A stretch of 64,000 bases of DNA from Winogradskyella jejuensis (GTDB lineage: Bacteria > Bacteroidota > Bacteroidia > Flavobacteriales > Flavobacteriaceae), in NCBI RefSeq assembly GCF_900129745.1, contig NZ_FQWS01000003.1, forward strand, positions 25,488 to 89,487, read 5' to 3'. How positions within the stretch are numbered: the stretch's first letter is position 1; the number at the start of each line of letters is the position of its first letter. The position numbers were made by a program, and so were the translations under genes. Positions 1-8,709 of the stretch are shown here, in pieces. A model generated the notes under the pieces. That model had not been told where the DNA came from. It made no database searches and saw only the letters and a list, made by a program, of their open reading frames with translations.

Positions 1-442
1 AGTTATTCTCTTTGATTTGCTCCTCGCCTAGTAACTTTTTATTAACGGCTTTATCGTTTAAGCCATGAGGTAAAACAGAGAAGTAATGCACGGAGTTTAC
101 TGAAGCTGTATATTTCACAATCATAGAGTCAGAAACTCTTACTTGTTTCATATTAGTGTAACGCCTAAAACCTTCGTTCTTTAAAATATCTAAAATAGAA
201 TCTTTGTTTTCATCAACTTTAAAACGTGTGTAACGAAACTTTCCTTTAGTCCGTATAGCAGTATACCTATGGTCTCTAAATACAAACTTAATCGTCGAAG
301 AATCAAACTTCCCTCCTCCAGCAACTTCAATTGATTTGTCAATTATTTCATTAGCCGTCAAAGTTTCCGTTTCAGCTTTAGAGTTTTCATTCTTACAGTT
401 AAAAAACAATACAAGTATTAATAGAATCTGTAAATATTTCAT
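1..442 (-). CDS. DUF6503-like lipoprotein, partial (C-terminal part outside window)
   Basis: Reading the minus strand from an ATG at 440-442 gives an open frame that runs off the left edge (about 147 codons visible). It starts with a lipoprotein signal (MKYLQILLILVLFFNCKN, lipobox cysteine at residue 16), so the product is probably anchored in the cell envelope. The following segment (TANEIIDKSIEVAGGGKFD, then FVFRDHRYTA) resembles what I remember of the Bacteroidota DUF6503 family, whose function is unknown. The gene is divergent from smpB, with an AT-rich spacer between them. The coding frame is secure; the family name comes from memory and is moderately confident. Confidence 0.65.
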   Translation of the reverse strand, partial: MKYLQILLILVLFFNCKNENSKAETETLTANEIIDKSIEVAGGGKFDSSTIKFVFRDHRYTAIRTKGKFRYTRFKVDENKDSILDILKNEGFRRYTNMKQVRVSDSMIVKYTASVNSVHYFSVLPHGLNDKAVNKKLLGEEQIKENN

Positions 443-544
443 TTTCAAAATTTGAATTTTGTAGTCGTAAAATTAGGGATATGATTACATAATTAAACGC
501 AATAAACTTTTTAATTATAACTTTTCACTTATAACTTTTAAAAC

Positions 545-552
545 TAAATTTG
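545..552 (+). promoter_or_regulatory. putative -7 element for smpB (TAAATTTG)
   Basis: TAAATTTG matches the Bacteroidota -7 consensus TAnnTTTG exactly. It ends 6 bases before the chosen ATG of smpB, so the transcript could be nearly leaderless. No clear TTTG -33 box was found at the usual 17-23 base spacing, which keeps confidence modest. Confidence 0.45.
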
Positions 553-558
553 TCCCTA

Positions 559-1017
559 ATGCAACAGAAGATTAACATACTCAACAAAAAAGCAAAATTC
601 CAGTACGAGATACTGGATAAATATATTGCTGGAATTGTTTTAACAGGAACGGAAATAAAATCTATCCGCGCCAGTAAAGCTTCTATTGCTGAGAGTTTTT
701 GTGAATTTAATGAGCAGGGTGAACTCTTCGTGGTTAATATGACCATTGAAGAATACGCTTTTGGGAACTACTACAATCACAAACCCAAAGCGGAGCGAAA
801 ACTATTACTCAACAAACGCGAGCTTAAAAAATTAGAGCGCGAAGTCAACGTTAAAGGAAATGCCATTATTCCGTTACGCTTGTTTATAAATGAAAAAGGA
901 CTTGCAAAACTAGACATCGCTCTAGCTAAAGGTAAAAAACTCTACGACAAGCGCGAGACTATAAAAGACCGTGACAACAAGCGAAATCTAGACCGTATTA
1001 AGAAAAATTTCCGATAA
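559..1017 (+). CDS. smpB: SsrA-binding protein SmpB
   Basis: This 152-residue protein is the partner of tmRNA in trans-translation. It binds the tRNA-like domain and brings tmRNA to stalled ribosomes in the cytoplasm. The sequence has the SmpB pattern throughout: [15 protein letters not shown] at the N-terminus, [13 protein letters not shown], then [19 protein letters not shown], and the basic tail [16 protein letters not shown] that enters the decoding centre. The ATG at 559 gives the normal length; a TTG at 550 would add three residues and is less likely. It stands alone, with its own -7 box just upstream. The tmRNA gene itself was not seen in the window. Confidence 0.97.
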   Translation: MQQKINILNKKAKFQYEILDKYIAGIVLTGTEIKSIRASKASIAESFCEFNEQGELFVVNMTIEEYAFGNYYNHKPKAERKLLLNKRELKKLEREVNVKGNAIIPLRLFINEKGLAKLDIALAKGKKLYDKRETIKDRDNKRNLDRIKKNFR

Positions 1018-1130
1018 CTTTAGGAAATTTCTAACGTTACCTGGAAGAGAATTCAGCTATGTTTGGTTGACCATAGGCAACTATTTTTACAAACTGTACG
1101 TCTATACTAACAAACCACCAATTAAAAAAT

Positions 1131-3590
1131 ATGCAAAAATCTCTACTTTCAATTCTATTTTTTTTTATTTCATTAATAGCCTTCCCGCAAATCAAAGGGA
1201 ACATAACTGATAACAAAAACCAAGCGCTTCCGTTTGTAAATGTATTTATAGAAAACACCTACAAAGGGACAACCACCAATGATGCCGGTTATTACGAGCT
1301 AAATGTTACTGAAAAAAAAAGCTATAATCTAGTGTTTCAGTATTTGGGTTATAAAACCGTTAAAAAGACAGTAGATGTTACGGAATTACCTTTTACTCTA
1401 AATATTACGCTAGAAGAAGAAAACGTATCTCTAGATGAAGTGGTTATTAATGCTGAAGAAAATCCAGCAAATATCATTATGCGTCAAGTCATTGCAAAAC
1501 GAAAAGAAAATCTTGAAAAGATAGAAAGTTTTAAAGCAGATTTCTATTCCCGTGGTTTAATGCGAATAAAAGATGCGCCTGAGAAATTTTTTGGACAAGA
1601 GGTAGAAATTGAAGGTTTAGATTCTACGCGTAGTGGTATTCTTTATTTATCCGAAACTATTTCAAAGATTCAATATTTAAGACCAGACCGTCTTAAAGAA
1701 AAGATAACCGCGTCTAAAGTAAGTGGCGATAATAATGGCTTTAGCTTCAATAATGCGCAAGATGTAGATTTCAACTTATACAACAACACTATTTCTTTGG
1801 GTAACGAAATTATCTCACCTATTGCTAATAATGCCTTTGGATACTACCGTTACAATCTAGATGGTGTTTTCTATGATGACCGCGGCAACCTTATTAATAA
1901 AATAAAAGTAACGCCTAAGCGCGAGAACGACCCTATTTTTTCAGGTTACATATATATAGTCGAAGACCAATGGACCTTATACGCTTTAGAGTTAGATATC
2001 ACAGGTGAGCAAGCTCGTATTCCTGTTGCAGATATCATTACACTAAAACAAAATTTTTCGTATTCTGAGGCTGATGATATTTGGGCTCTAATTTCTCAAA
2101 GTATTGACTTTAGTTATGGCTTGTTTGGTATTAAAGGTGATGGACGGTTTACAGCGGTTTACAGTAATTACGAATTTAATTTACCTCTCACCAAGAAAGA
2201 TTTTGGACGCGAATTGGTAGCTTTTGAAAGTGAAGCCAATAAAAAGGATTCCTTATTCTGGAACACCATTAGACCAGTACCACTAACCAGCGAAGAAACT
2301 AAAGATTACATAAAAAAAGATAGTATACAGCTTGTAAAAGAATCGAAACCATACCTAGACTCTGTAGATAGAGTTCGGAATAAATTTAAGCTTGGTAACC
2401 TATTGGGGTATACCTACCAAAACTCTCATAAAGATTATAGCTTTGGTTTTGACATCCCAATTACGGAGTCCTCTTTTAATACAGTTCAAGGTTGGAATGC
2501 AAATGCCAATGTTTTTTACAGAAAAAGCTATGACGAATTTAGACGCTACTTCTCTGCAACGGCAAATTTCAATTATGGTTTTTCGGACTACAGATTAAGA
2601 GCTACGGGTGTTTTAACTTACAAATTTAATAATGTTAGCCGTGCATTTGTAAGTCTAGCTGGTGGAGTTACAGTGAACCAATTTAATCCTTCAAACCCCA
2701 TTTCTAATGCGGAAAACACCGTTGCTTCACTTGGGTTCAACGAAAATTATATGAAGTTATACGAACGTCAATTCATACAAGCTGGTTATTCTGAGGAGTT
2801 ATTCAACGGTTTTAGAATCAATTCAAATTTAAGCTACGAAAGACGAAATGCCCTTTTTAATACTACAGACCAAACTTTTTATCCAGATAGTGACAAACCA
2901 TACACAAGCAATAATCCGTTAAATGATACAGCATTTGGTATTGCACCTTTTGAAAATCATAATATCTTTAAGTTTAATCTTTCAGCAAGAATCAATTTTG
3001 GTCAGAATTACTTAAGCTATCCAGATAGTAAATTCAATATTTCTAATAACAAATACCCAACACTTGTTTTAGGTTACGAAAAAGGATTTGGTGCTACAAA
3101 CAGCGACTACAACTTTGATCAAATCAAAGCACGCCTCTATCAATCGTTTGCAATAGGAAATAAAGGGCGCTTTGGATATAACATTAGAGGCGGAAAGTTT
3201 TTTAATGCAGATGATATTGCCTTTATGGATTTTCAACATTTTAATGGAAATCAAATAAACTTTAGCCGTCGTGGAAGCTACACCAATGTCTTTAATAATC
3301 TTGGATATTATGACTTAAGCACAAACGATAGCTACTTAGAAATGCATGCAGAACACGATTTTAATGGCTTTATCCTAGGTAAAATTCCGCTATTGAATAA
3401 ATTGAACTTTAACCTTGTTGTTGGTGCGCATAACCTAGCAACTCCAGATAACAAACCATATCAAGAATTTTCAATAGGACTTGATAATATAGGTTGGGGC
3501 AAATGGCGTTTTTTACGATTTGATTATATTAGGTCTTACCAAAACGGCTATCAAGGTGATGCGTTTGTGTTTGGACTCAAATTTTTCTAA
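1131..3590 (+). CDS. DUF5686 outer-membrane protein with carboxypeptidase-like regulatory domain
   Basis: The protein has 819 residues. A signal peptide (residues 1 to about 19) is followed by a carboxypeptidase-D regulatory-like beta domain (about 21-100; GNITDNKNQALPFVNVFIEN), which in Bacteroidota often precedes outer-membrane barrels. The remaining ~700 residues fit the DUF5686 family. The C-terminal third alternates aromatic and polar residues like a beta-barrel and ends in Phe-Phe, the usual last-strand signature of outer-membrane proteins. No TonB box or plug motif is visible, so I do not call it a TonB receptor. Function is unknown; an outer-membrane location is inferred. Confidence 0.85.
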   Translation: MQKSLLSILFFFISLIAFPQIKGNITDNKNQALPFVNVFIENTYKGTTTNDAGYYELNVTEKKSYNLVFQYLGYKTVKKTVDVTELPFTLNITLEEENVSLDEVVINAEENPANIIMRQVIAKRKENLEKIESFKADFYSRGLMRIKDAPEKFFGQEVEIEGLDSTRSGILYLSETISKIQYLRPDRLKEKITASKVSGDNNGFSFNNAQDVDFNLYNNTISLGNEIISPIANNAFGYYRYNLDGVFYDDRGNLINKIKVTPKRENDPIFSGYIYIVEDQWTLYALELDITGEQARIPVADIITLKQNFSYSEADDIWALISQSIDFSYGLFGIKGDGRFTAVYSNYEFNLPLTKKDFGRELVAFESEANKKDSLFWNTIRPVPLTSEETKDYIKKDSIQLVKESKPYLDSVDRVRNKFKLGNLLGYTYQNSHKDYSFGFDIPITESSFNTVQGWNANANVFYRKSYDEFRRYFSATANFNYGFSDYRLRATGVLTYKFNNVSRAFVSLAGGVTVNQFNPSNPISNAENTVASLGFNENYMKLYERQFIQAGYSEELFNGFRINSNLSYERRNALFNTTDQTFYPDSDKPYTSNNPLNDTAFGIAPFENHNIFKFNLSARINFGQNYLSYPDSKFNISNNKYPTLVLGYEKGFGATNSDYNFDQIKARLYQSFAIGNKGRFGYNIRGGKFFNADDIAFMDFQHFNGNQINFSRRGSYTNVFNNLGYYDLSTNDSYLEMHAEHDFNGFILGKIPLLNKLNFNLVVGAHNLATPDNKPYQEFSIGLDNIGWGKWRFLRFDYIRSYQNGYQGDAFVFGLKFF

Positions 3591-3614
3591 CTATAAGTAT
3601 AAATTTTATTTTGA

Positions 3615-4013
3615 ATGAAAGTTTACGGAAAGTGTCAAAAATGTGAAACTGAGGTTGCTTATTCTACAAATACGAATACTAGAGTTGAGTTCGCTATGAG
3701 AGATGGAGAAAGCAGAATCCTTAAATGCAAAAATTGTAATGCTGAAACTAATTTTCATGTGGATGAACTATATACCAAAGAATCTAAGCTTGCTCAAATC
3801 GGAGCTGGATTGATTTTTCTTTTAGGTACTCCTATACTATTCTTCATTATTAATCCTATTTTCACTGGAAGCAGAAATCATTATGTCATTTATGTAATTG
3901 GTGGGTTTTTGCTCATTCCTGTTATTGCCTACGGTATAATTAAGAAGCAAGACCAGACTAGAGTTAGTGATTTCAATAGAAGAAAATTAAAAGGTCGAAT
4001 TCATAACATTTAA
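3615..4013 (+). CDS. hypothetical zinc-ribbon membrane protein
   Basis: This 132-residue protein is not recognised as a named family. The N-terminal domain carries two CxxC pairs (CQKC at 7-10 and CKNC at 38-41), spaced like a zinc ribbon. It is followed by two hydrophobic membrane segments (about 61-80 and 88-106) and a short basic cytoplasmic-type tail. It begins 24 bases after the DUF5686 gene and 17 bases precede the next gene, so the three may be cotranscribed. Zinc binding is inferred from the cysteine spacing only. Confidence 0.75.
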   Translation: MKVYGKCQKCETEVAYSTNTNTRVEFAMRDGESRILKCKNCNAETNFHVDELYTKESKLAQIGAGLIFLLGTPILFFIINPIFTGSRNHYVIYVIGGFLLIPVIAYGIIKKQDQTRVSDFNRRKLKGRIHNI

Positions 4014-4030
4014 ATTTTAAAATCAAAACA

Positions 4031-4555
4031 ATGAAACACTTATCAGTCTTATTTTTATTTGCTTTTGCTTTTAGCTTTTCCCAAGAAACAGAAACTCCTG
4101 ACTACTCAAAAAACGTAGCAACACTAGATAGCACAATCGAGACCTTATACAGTGTTATTTCTGGAGATAAAGGTGTTGAGCGCAATTGGGAATTATTCAA
4201 ATATTTATTTCACCCAAATGCGAAATTAATTCCTACTGGAAAAAATAAAGAAGGCGAAACTATTGCCCGTTATATGACACCAGATGATTACATAAAAACT
4301 TCTGGGAAATGGTTATTCGAAAATGGATTTCATGAGGTAGAACTTAGCAGAAAAACAGATACGTTTGGTAACATCACTCAAGTATTTAGTACCTACGAAT
4401 CGTTTAAAAGCAAAAGTGAAACTAAACCTTTTATGCGAGGTATTAACAGCATTCAGTTACTTAACGATGGTAATCGCTGGTGGATTATTAACATATACTG
4501 GATGCAAGAATCTGAAGCATCACCGATTCCTTTTAAATATTTAAATAAAAACTAA
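4031..4555 (+). CDS. exported NTF2/SnoaL-like protein
   Basis: The 174-residue product has a clear signal peptide (residues 1 to about 17, ending FSFSQ), so it is secreted or periplasmic. The mature part has the size and pattern of the NTF2-like alpha+beta fold: an N-terminal helix region (VATLDSTIETLYSVISGDKG), a segment with WELFKYLFHPNAKLI, and a late strand GNRWWIINIYW. Such proteins bind small ligands or act as simple enzymes; no specific role can be assigned. Confidence 0.75.
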   Translation: MKHLSVLFLFAFAFSFSQETETPDYSKNVATLDSTIETLYSVISGDKGVERNWELFKYLFHPNAKLIPTGKNKEGETIARYMTPDDYIKTSGKWLFENGFHEVELSRKTDTFGNITQVFSTYESFKSKSETKPFMRGINSIQLLNDGNRWWIINIYWMQESEASPIPFKYLNKN

Positions 4556-4567
4556 ATTTTTAATTTT

Positions 4568-4643
4568 AGTCATTTCGACGATAGGAGAAATCACATAATT
4601 TTGATTTTCAAGATGTGATGTCTGACTGCGTATCGACATGACT
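4568..4643. repeat. palindromic intergenic repeat (GTCATTTCGAC type)
   Basis: The left arm starts AGTCATTTCGACG and ends GAAATCACA. The right arm is a degraded inverted copy, TGTGATG to CGACATGACT, at 4614-4643. Arms of the form GTCATTTCGAC...GAGAAATC are, as I remember them, common dispersed repeats in Bacteroidota intergenic DNA. The rest of this 244-base gap (4644-4799) is AT-rich and holds no gene that I can support. Confidence 0.6.
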
Positions 4644-4799
4644 TAAACTGAAATTTATTATTTATCACAAAAAACTTAATATCTCAGCGTCTCCACAACT
4701 AAACACCTTAACAACTCAACAGCATAACAAAATCCTAAAGTCATTTAACATCTGTAATTTAGTACTTATATTTAGCATTCAAAACACAAATTAGTATTT

Positions 4800-6623
4800 A
4801 TGCGCAATTCATTTTCGGCAAAAGCATTATTCCTTTTAGCCATTTCAGTTTCATTTATATCTATTTCTCAAGAAAAAGCTAAACCCGTTTTTAAAGATGG
4901 TGAGGCCCAAATCGTTGAAGCCTTTAGCAATCCCAATGATTGGTTACGCCATGATTTATGGGTAGAAACCGAATTTGACACCGATGGTGATGGCGAGTTA
5001 GACCGCATGCATGTGTCGGTAACACGACCTAACCAAACCGAAACCGAAGGTTTACAACTTCCTGTTATCTATGTAACAAGCCCATATTTTGCCGGAGTTG
5101 CTGCAGATGCTCCAGGAACTATGTGGAATGTAAAACACGAACTTGGAGAAATTGGAGAAGAACGCTTTCATCCAGAAGTAAAGCGTCGTGGAAAACGCCC
5201 AATTATTTCAAACTCACATATCAACAAATGGGTACCAAGAGGTTATATCGTAGTACACTCTTCTTCACCTGGAACAGGACTTTCCGATGGCGCACCAACT
5301 ATTGGCGGACTTAATGAAGAATTAGCTCCAAAGGCAGTTATTCAATGGCTAACTGGAAAGAGAAAAGGCTATACAGAACGTAACGGAACCGAAGAAATAA
5401 AAGCCTATTGGTCAACTGGTAAAGTTGGAATGACAGGAACTTCATACAACGGTACTTTACCTCTTGCGGCTGCAACAACTGGTGTAGACGGTTTAGAAGT
5501 GATAATTCCAATTGCACCGAATACATCATACTATCACTACTACCGCTCAAATGGCTTGGTACGCTCTCCAGGCGGATATCTAGGTGAAGATATCGATGTA
5601 CTTTACGATTTTGTGCATAGTGGAGATGAAGACAAACGCGCCTACAACAACAAAACCGTGCGAGATACGGAAATGATGAATGGTATGGACCGACAAACTG
5701 GTGACATGAATGATTTTTGGTACAATCGTGATTATTTACCAAAAATGAAAAACATGAAAGCAGCTATGCTTATGTCTCACGGTTTTAACGATTGGAATGT
5801 TATGCCAGAACACAGCTACCGTATCTACATGAAAGCTAAAGAAATGGGCTTACCAACGGCGATTTATTACCATCAAAACGGTCATGGTGGGCCACCACCT
5901 GTTTCTATGATGAATAAATGGTTTACAAAATACTTACATGGTATTGATAATGGTATAGAAACTGAAGAAAACAAAGCGTATATAGTAAGAGAAGATGATA
6001 GACGAGATGAGCCAACGGCATATAAAGATTATCCGAATCCTGAAGCTGAAGATGTGACTTTAAATTTAACTTCAGGTGGAAATAAAGTAGGCGGCTTAAC
6101 AACGTCTAAAGGAAACAAAGCGACAGAAACGTTAATTGACGACGTTAGTTTTAATTGGAAAGATTTAGCTAAAGCCGAAACCACCCAAAACCGCTTACTC
6201 TATGTCACTTCTCCTCTGAAAGAGGATATACATATTTCTGGAGTACCAAAAGTGAGGGTAACGCTTTCTAGCAATAAATCGGCTGCTAATCTCTCTGTGT
6301 ATTTATTGTCTTTACCTTTAGAAAATGGTAAAATTACCAATGACTTAATCACACGCAGTTGGGCAGACCCTAAAAATTACAAATCATTAACTAATGAAGA
6401 AGCTTTAAAACCTGGTAAATTCTACACGGTAAACTTCGATTTGCAACCAGAAGACCAAATCATTAGAAAAGGACAACAAATTGCATTAATGATTTTTAGT
6501 AGCGACCCAGAATTTACGTTACACCCTAAGCCTGGAACAGAATTGAATATTAAATTAGATAAAACATCGATTACCCTTCCTGTTGTTGGTGGAAAAAAGG
6601 CTTTTATTAATGCAACTGAATAA
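4800..6623 (+). CDS. Xaa-Pro dipeptidyl-peptidase, S15 family
   Basis: This 607-residue serine peptidase of family S15 removes Xaa-Pro dipeptides from peptide N-termini. A signal peptide (residues 1-24) indicates export. The alpha/beta-hydrolase nucleophile elbow is GTSYNG with Ser215, and the PGTGLSDG segment lies about 50 residues before it. The later Asp and His of the triad are in HGFNDWN and HQNGHGG. The C-terminal ~200 residues fit the beta-rich PepX_C domain. Length matches bacterial PepX-like secreted enzymes. A role in peptide nutrition is inferred. Confidence 0.93.
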   Translation: MRNSFSAKALFLLAISVSFISISQEKAKPVFKDGEAQIVEAFSNPNDWLRHDLWVETEFDTDGDGELDRMHVSVTRPNQTETEGLQLPVIYVTSPYFAGVAADAPGTMWNVKHELGEIGEERFHPEVKRRGKRPIISNSHINKWVPRGYIVVHSSSPGTGLSDGAPTIGGLNEELAPKAVIQWLTGKRKGYTERNGTEEIKAYWSTGKVGMTGTSYNGTLPLAAATTGVDGLEVIIPIAPNTSYYHYYRSNGLVRSPGGYLGEDIDVLYDFVHSGDEDKRAYNNKTVRDTEMMNGMDRQTGDMNDFWYNRDYLPKMKNMKAAMLMSHGFNDWNVMPEHSYRIYMKAKEMGLPTAIYYHQNGHGGPPPVSMMNKWFTKYLHGIDNGIETEENKAYIVREDDRRDEPTAYKDYPNPEAEDVTLNLTSGGNKVGGLTTSKGNKATETLIDDVSFNWKDLAKAETTQNRLLYVTSPLKEDIHISGVPKVRVTLSSNKSAANLSVYLLSLPLENGKITNDLITRSWADPKNYKSLTNEEALKPGKFYTVNFDLQPEDQIIRKGQQIALMIFSSDPEFTLHPKPGTELNIKLDKTSITLPVVGGKKAFINATE

Positions 6624-6627
6624 ATTG

Positions 6628-6825
6628 ATGGATAAAAAGATTTTAGGAAATTTTATAACCTACTTTCCAATAATTGCATATTGGACATACGTTTTTATTT
6701 TAAAAATTAACTCTAAAAGTTTTTGGTGGCACTTAATTATCAGCTTTTTAATTATAGGAATAAGCAGAACAATTGGATTATACATCAAAAACAAAGGAGA
6801 AGTAGATGAGAATTTTAAAAACTAA
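6628..6825 (+). CDS. small hypothetical membrane protein
   Basis: A 65-residue ORF starts 4 bases after the S15 peptidase stop. It encodes two hydrophobic segments (about 8-26 and 33-50) separated by a short basic loop, and a charged C-terminal tail. It is not recognised as a family. Tight spacing and strand suggest cotranscription with the peptidase. Its stop overlaps the stop of the convergent pcm gene by 4 bases. It could extend upstream in frame inside the peptidase gene, but the ATG at 6628 is the natural start. Confidence 0.6.
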   Translation: MDKKILGNFITYFPIIAYWTYVFILKINSKSFWWHLIISFLIIGISRTIGLYIKNKGEVDENFKN

Positions 6826-7463
6826 TTCTTATCCTCTAAAAGCGGCACAAAGCGAAACTCACCAAGTTCATGCTTTTCAAATTCTTTTGGCCCTTTTCTA
6901 ATGAAAAGGGTCATTATTTGTATATCCTCACCTACTGGTATAACTAAACGTCCTCCAATTTCTAATTGAGATAATAATGGATTAGGTACAAAAGGCGCAC
7001 CTGCGGTGACAATAATACTTTTAAAAGGCGCTTCTTCTTCAAGCCCCTTGTAACCATCACCAAAAATCAATTTCTTAGCACGGTAACCAATCTTAGGCAA
7101 AAATTTAGAGGTCTTTTTAAATAGCTCTTGCTGACGCTCTATACTATACACTTTTGCACCTAGCTCTAAAAGTACAGCAGTTTGGTAACCACTACCCGTT
7201 CCTATTTCTAAAACTTTATCGCCTCGCTTCACTTGCATTAATTCAGACTGAAACGCCACTGTGTATGGCTGAGAAATGGTTTGGTCTGCAGCAATAGGAA
7301 ACGCTTTATCTTGATACGCATGGTCTATAAAGCCCGAATCCATAAACAAGTGTCTCGGTATTTTATTTATAGCGGCTAAAACATTTTGGTCTTTAATTCC
7401 TTTTTTCTTTAGAATTTCAACCAATTGTTGGCGCATACCTTTATGCTTAAATGTATCTTTCAA
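6822..7463 (-). CDS. pcm: protein-L-isoaspartate O-methyltransferase
   Basis: This 213-residue SAM-dependent enzyme methylates isoaspartyl residues in damaged proteins to start their repair. Diagnostic segments are the N-terminal RQQLVEILKKKGI and IPRHLFMDSG, the substrate motif TISQPYTVAFQSELM, and SAM-binding motif I VLEIGTGSGYQTAVL, followed by VYSIERQ. Length is normal for bacterial Pcm. It is a single gene with no signal peptide, so it is cytoplasmic. Confidence 0.96.
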   Translation of the reverse strand: MKDTFKHKGMRQQLVEILKKKGIKDQNVLAAINKIPRHLFMDSGFIDHAYQDKAFPIAADQTISQPYTVAFQSELMQVKRGDKVLEIGTGSGYQTAVLLELGAKVYSIERQQELFKKTSKFLPKIGYRAKKLIFGDGYKGLEEEAPFKSIIVTAGAPFVPNPLLSQLEIGGRLVIPVGEDIQIMTLFIRKGPKEFEKHELGEFRFVPLLEDKN

Positions 7464-7591
7464 AATTGTAGTTTAGTTGCAGCTAAAATAATTCAACCAA
7501 AAGCAAATTCCAACATAATTTTAATCTTCAAACCATTATATAATTAATAGTTTTTTATAGACTCATTTTCATATTTTTCAATGAAAACGAT

Positions 7592-7599
7592 TATTTTTG
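7592..7599 (+). promoter_or_regulatory. putative -7 element (TATTTTTG)
   Basis: TATTTTTG fits TAnnTTTG and ends 16 bases before the ATG of the Gfo/Idh/MocA-family gene. The pcm gene is divergent on the other side. No convincing -33 TTTG was found, only T-runs at suitable spacing. Confidence 0.4.
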
Positions 7600-7615
7600 T
7601 TAAAAACTGAAAAAC

Positions 7616-8575
7616 ATGCTAAATGCTGGTGTACTTGGTGCTGGTCACCTTGGAAAAATTCATCTAAGACTACTTAATCAATCTCATAAATATAACCTTG
7701 TTGGCTTTTACGATGCCAATCCTGAAAATGCTAAAAAAGTTGTTGAAGAATTTGGATACAAATACTTCGATACAATCGATGCACTAATTGATGCCGTAGA
7801 TGTTGTAGATATCGTAACGCCTACGCTAAGTCATTACGATTGTGCTAAAAAAGCCATCTCCAAAGGGAAACATATTTTTATTGAAAAACCAATAACTAAC
7901 ACTGTTGAAGAAGCTGAAACTATCCGAACTTTAGTTGCAGAACATGGCGTAAAAGGGCAAGTCGGTCATGTAGAGCGTTTTAACCCAGCTTTTATTGGTG
8001 TAAAAGACCAGATAAAAAATCCTATGTTTATAGAAACGCATCGTTTAGCAGAGTTTAATCCTCGTGGAACAGACGTGCCTGTAGTTTTGGATTTAATGAT
8101 ACATGATATTGATATTATTCTAAGTGTTGTAGATTCTCCAGTAAAACATATTTCGGCTAGCGGCGTATCTGTAGTTTCTGAAACTCCAGATATTGCCAAT
8201 GCACGAATTGAGTTTAAGAACGGATGTGTTGCTAATCTTACTGCCAGCCGTATTTCCCTAAAAAACATGCGTAAGACGAGGTTCTTTCAAAAAGATGCAT
8301 ATATATCTGTAGATTTCTTAGAAAAGAAATGTGAGGTAGTAAAAATGAAAGACGCTCCAGAAAATCCTGGAGATTTTGATATGATTCTTCAAAATGCAGA
8401 AGGTGTAAAAAAACAAATCTATTTTGATAACCCTGAAATCTCTAACAATAATGCCATTTTAGATGAGTTAGAAACATTTGCAGATGCAATCAATAACAAT
8501 ACAAAACCTATTGTAACGCTTCATGATGGTACTGAAGCATTACGCGTAGCAAATATGATTATCAATCAGTTTTAA
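7616..8575 (+). CDS. Gfo/Idh/MocA-family NAD(P)-dependent oxidoreductase
   Basis: The 319-residue protein has an N-terminal Rossmann fold (GVLGAGHLGKIHLRLL), the family's EKP motif (FIEKPITNTVEEAE, about residues 87-100) and the C-terminal alpha/beta substrate domain (VGHVERFNPAF; MIHDIDIILSVV with the conserved His and Asp). These enzymes oxidise or reduce sugars and related hydroxy compounds; the substrate cannot be read from the sequence. It is cytoplasmic. It is followed at once by a palindromic repeat and then the 3-hydroxyacyl-CoA dehydrogenase gene, so an operon is possible but interrupted. Confidence 0.93.
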   Translation: MLNAGVLGAGHLGKIHLRLLNQSHKYNLVGFYDANPENAKKVVEEFGYKYFDTIDALIDAVDVVDIVTPTLSHYDCAKKAISKGKHIFIEKPITNTVEEAETIRTLVAEHGVKGQVGHVERFNPAFIGVKDQIKNPMFIETHRLAEFNPRGTDVPVVLDLMIHDIDIILSVVDSPVKHISASGVSVVSETPDIANARIEFKNGCVANLTASRISLKNMRKTRFFQKDAYISVDFLEKKCEVVKMKDAPENPGDFDMILQNAEGVKKQIYFDNPEISNNNAILDELETFADAINNNTKPIVTLHDGTEALRVANMIINQF

Positions 8576-8576
8576 T

Positions 8577-8702
8577 AGCCTTCCCTAACCCTTCCAAAGG
8601 AAGGGAACTAAAGCGTTGAGCTAAAAGAGTTTAATAAATTATAAATAAATTCTTACACGCCCGAGTAAGAATTCCTTCCCTCTGGGAAGGTTAGGATGGG
8701 CT
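8577..8702. repeat. MITE-like inverted repeat element
   Basis: A 126-base element fills the gap between two genes. The left end (AGCCTTCCCTAACCCTTCC, then AAAGGAAGGGA) and the right end (CCTTCCC, TCTGGGAAGG, TTAGGATGGGCT) are imperfect inverted copies. Each arm also folds on itself (CTTCC/GGAAG and CCTTCCC/GGGAAGG). Nested inside is a perfect 9-bp hairpin: AATTCTTAC at 8648-8656 pairs with GTAAGAATT at 8665-8673 across an 8-base loop. It carries no ORF. It looks like a non-autonomous mobile or palindromic repeat. Confidence 0.7.
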
Positions 8703-8709
8703 TTTTATT

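Noticed and set aside
1131..3590. TonB-dependent receptor call for the DUF5686 protein
   Set aside because: It has the carboxypeptidase-like N-terminal domain and barrel-like end, but no plug domain motif.
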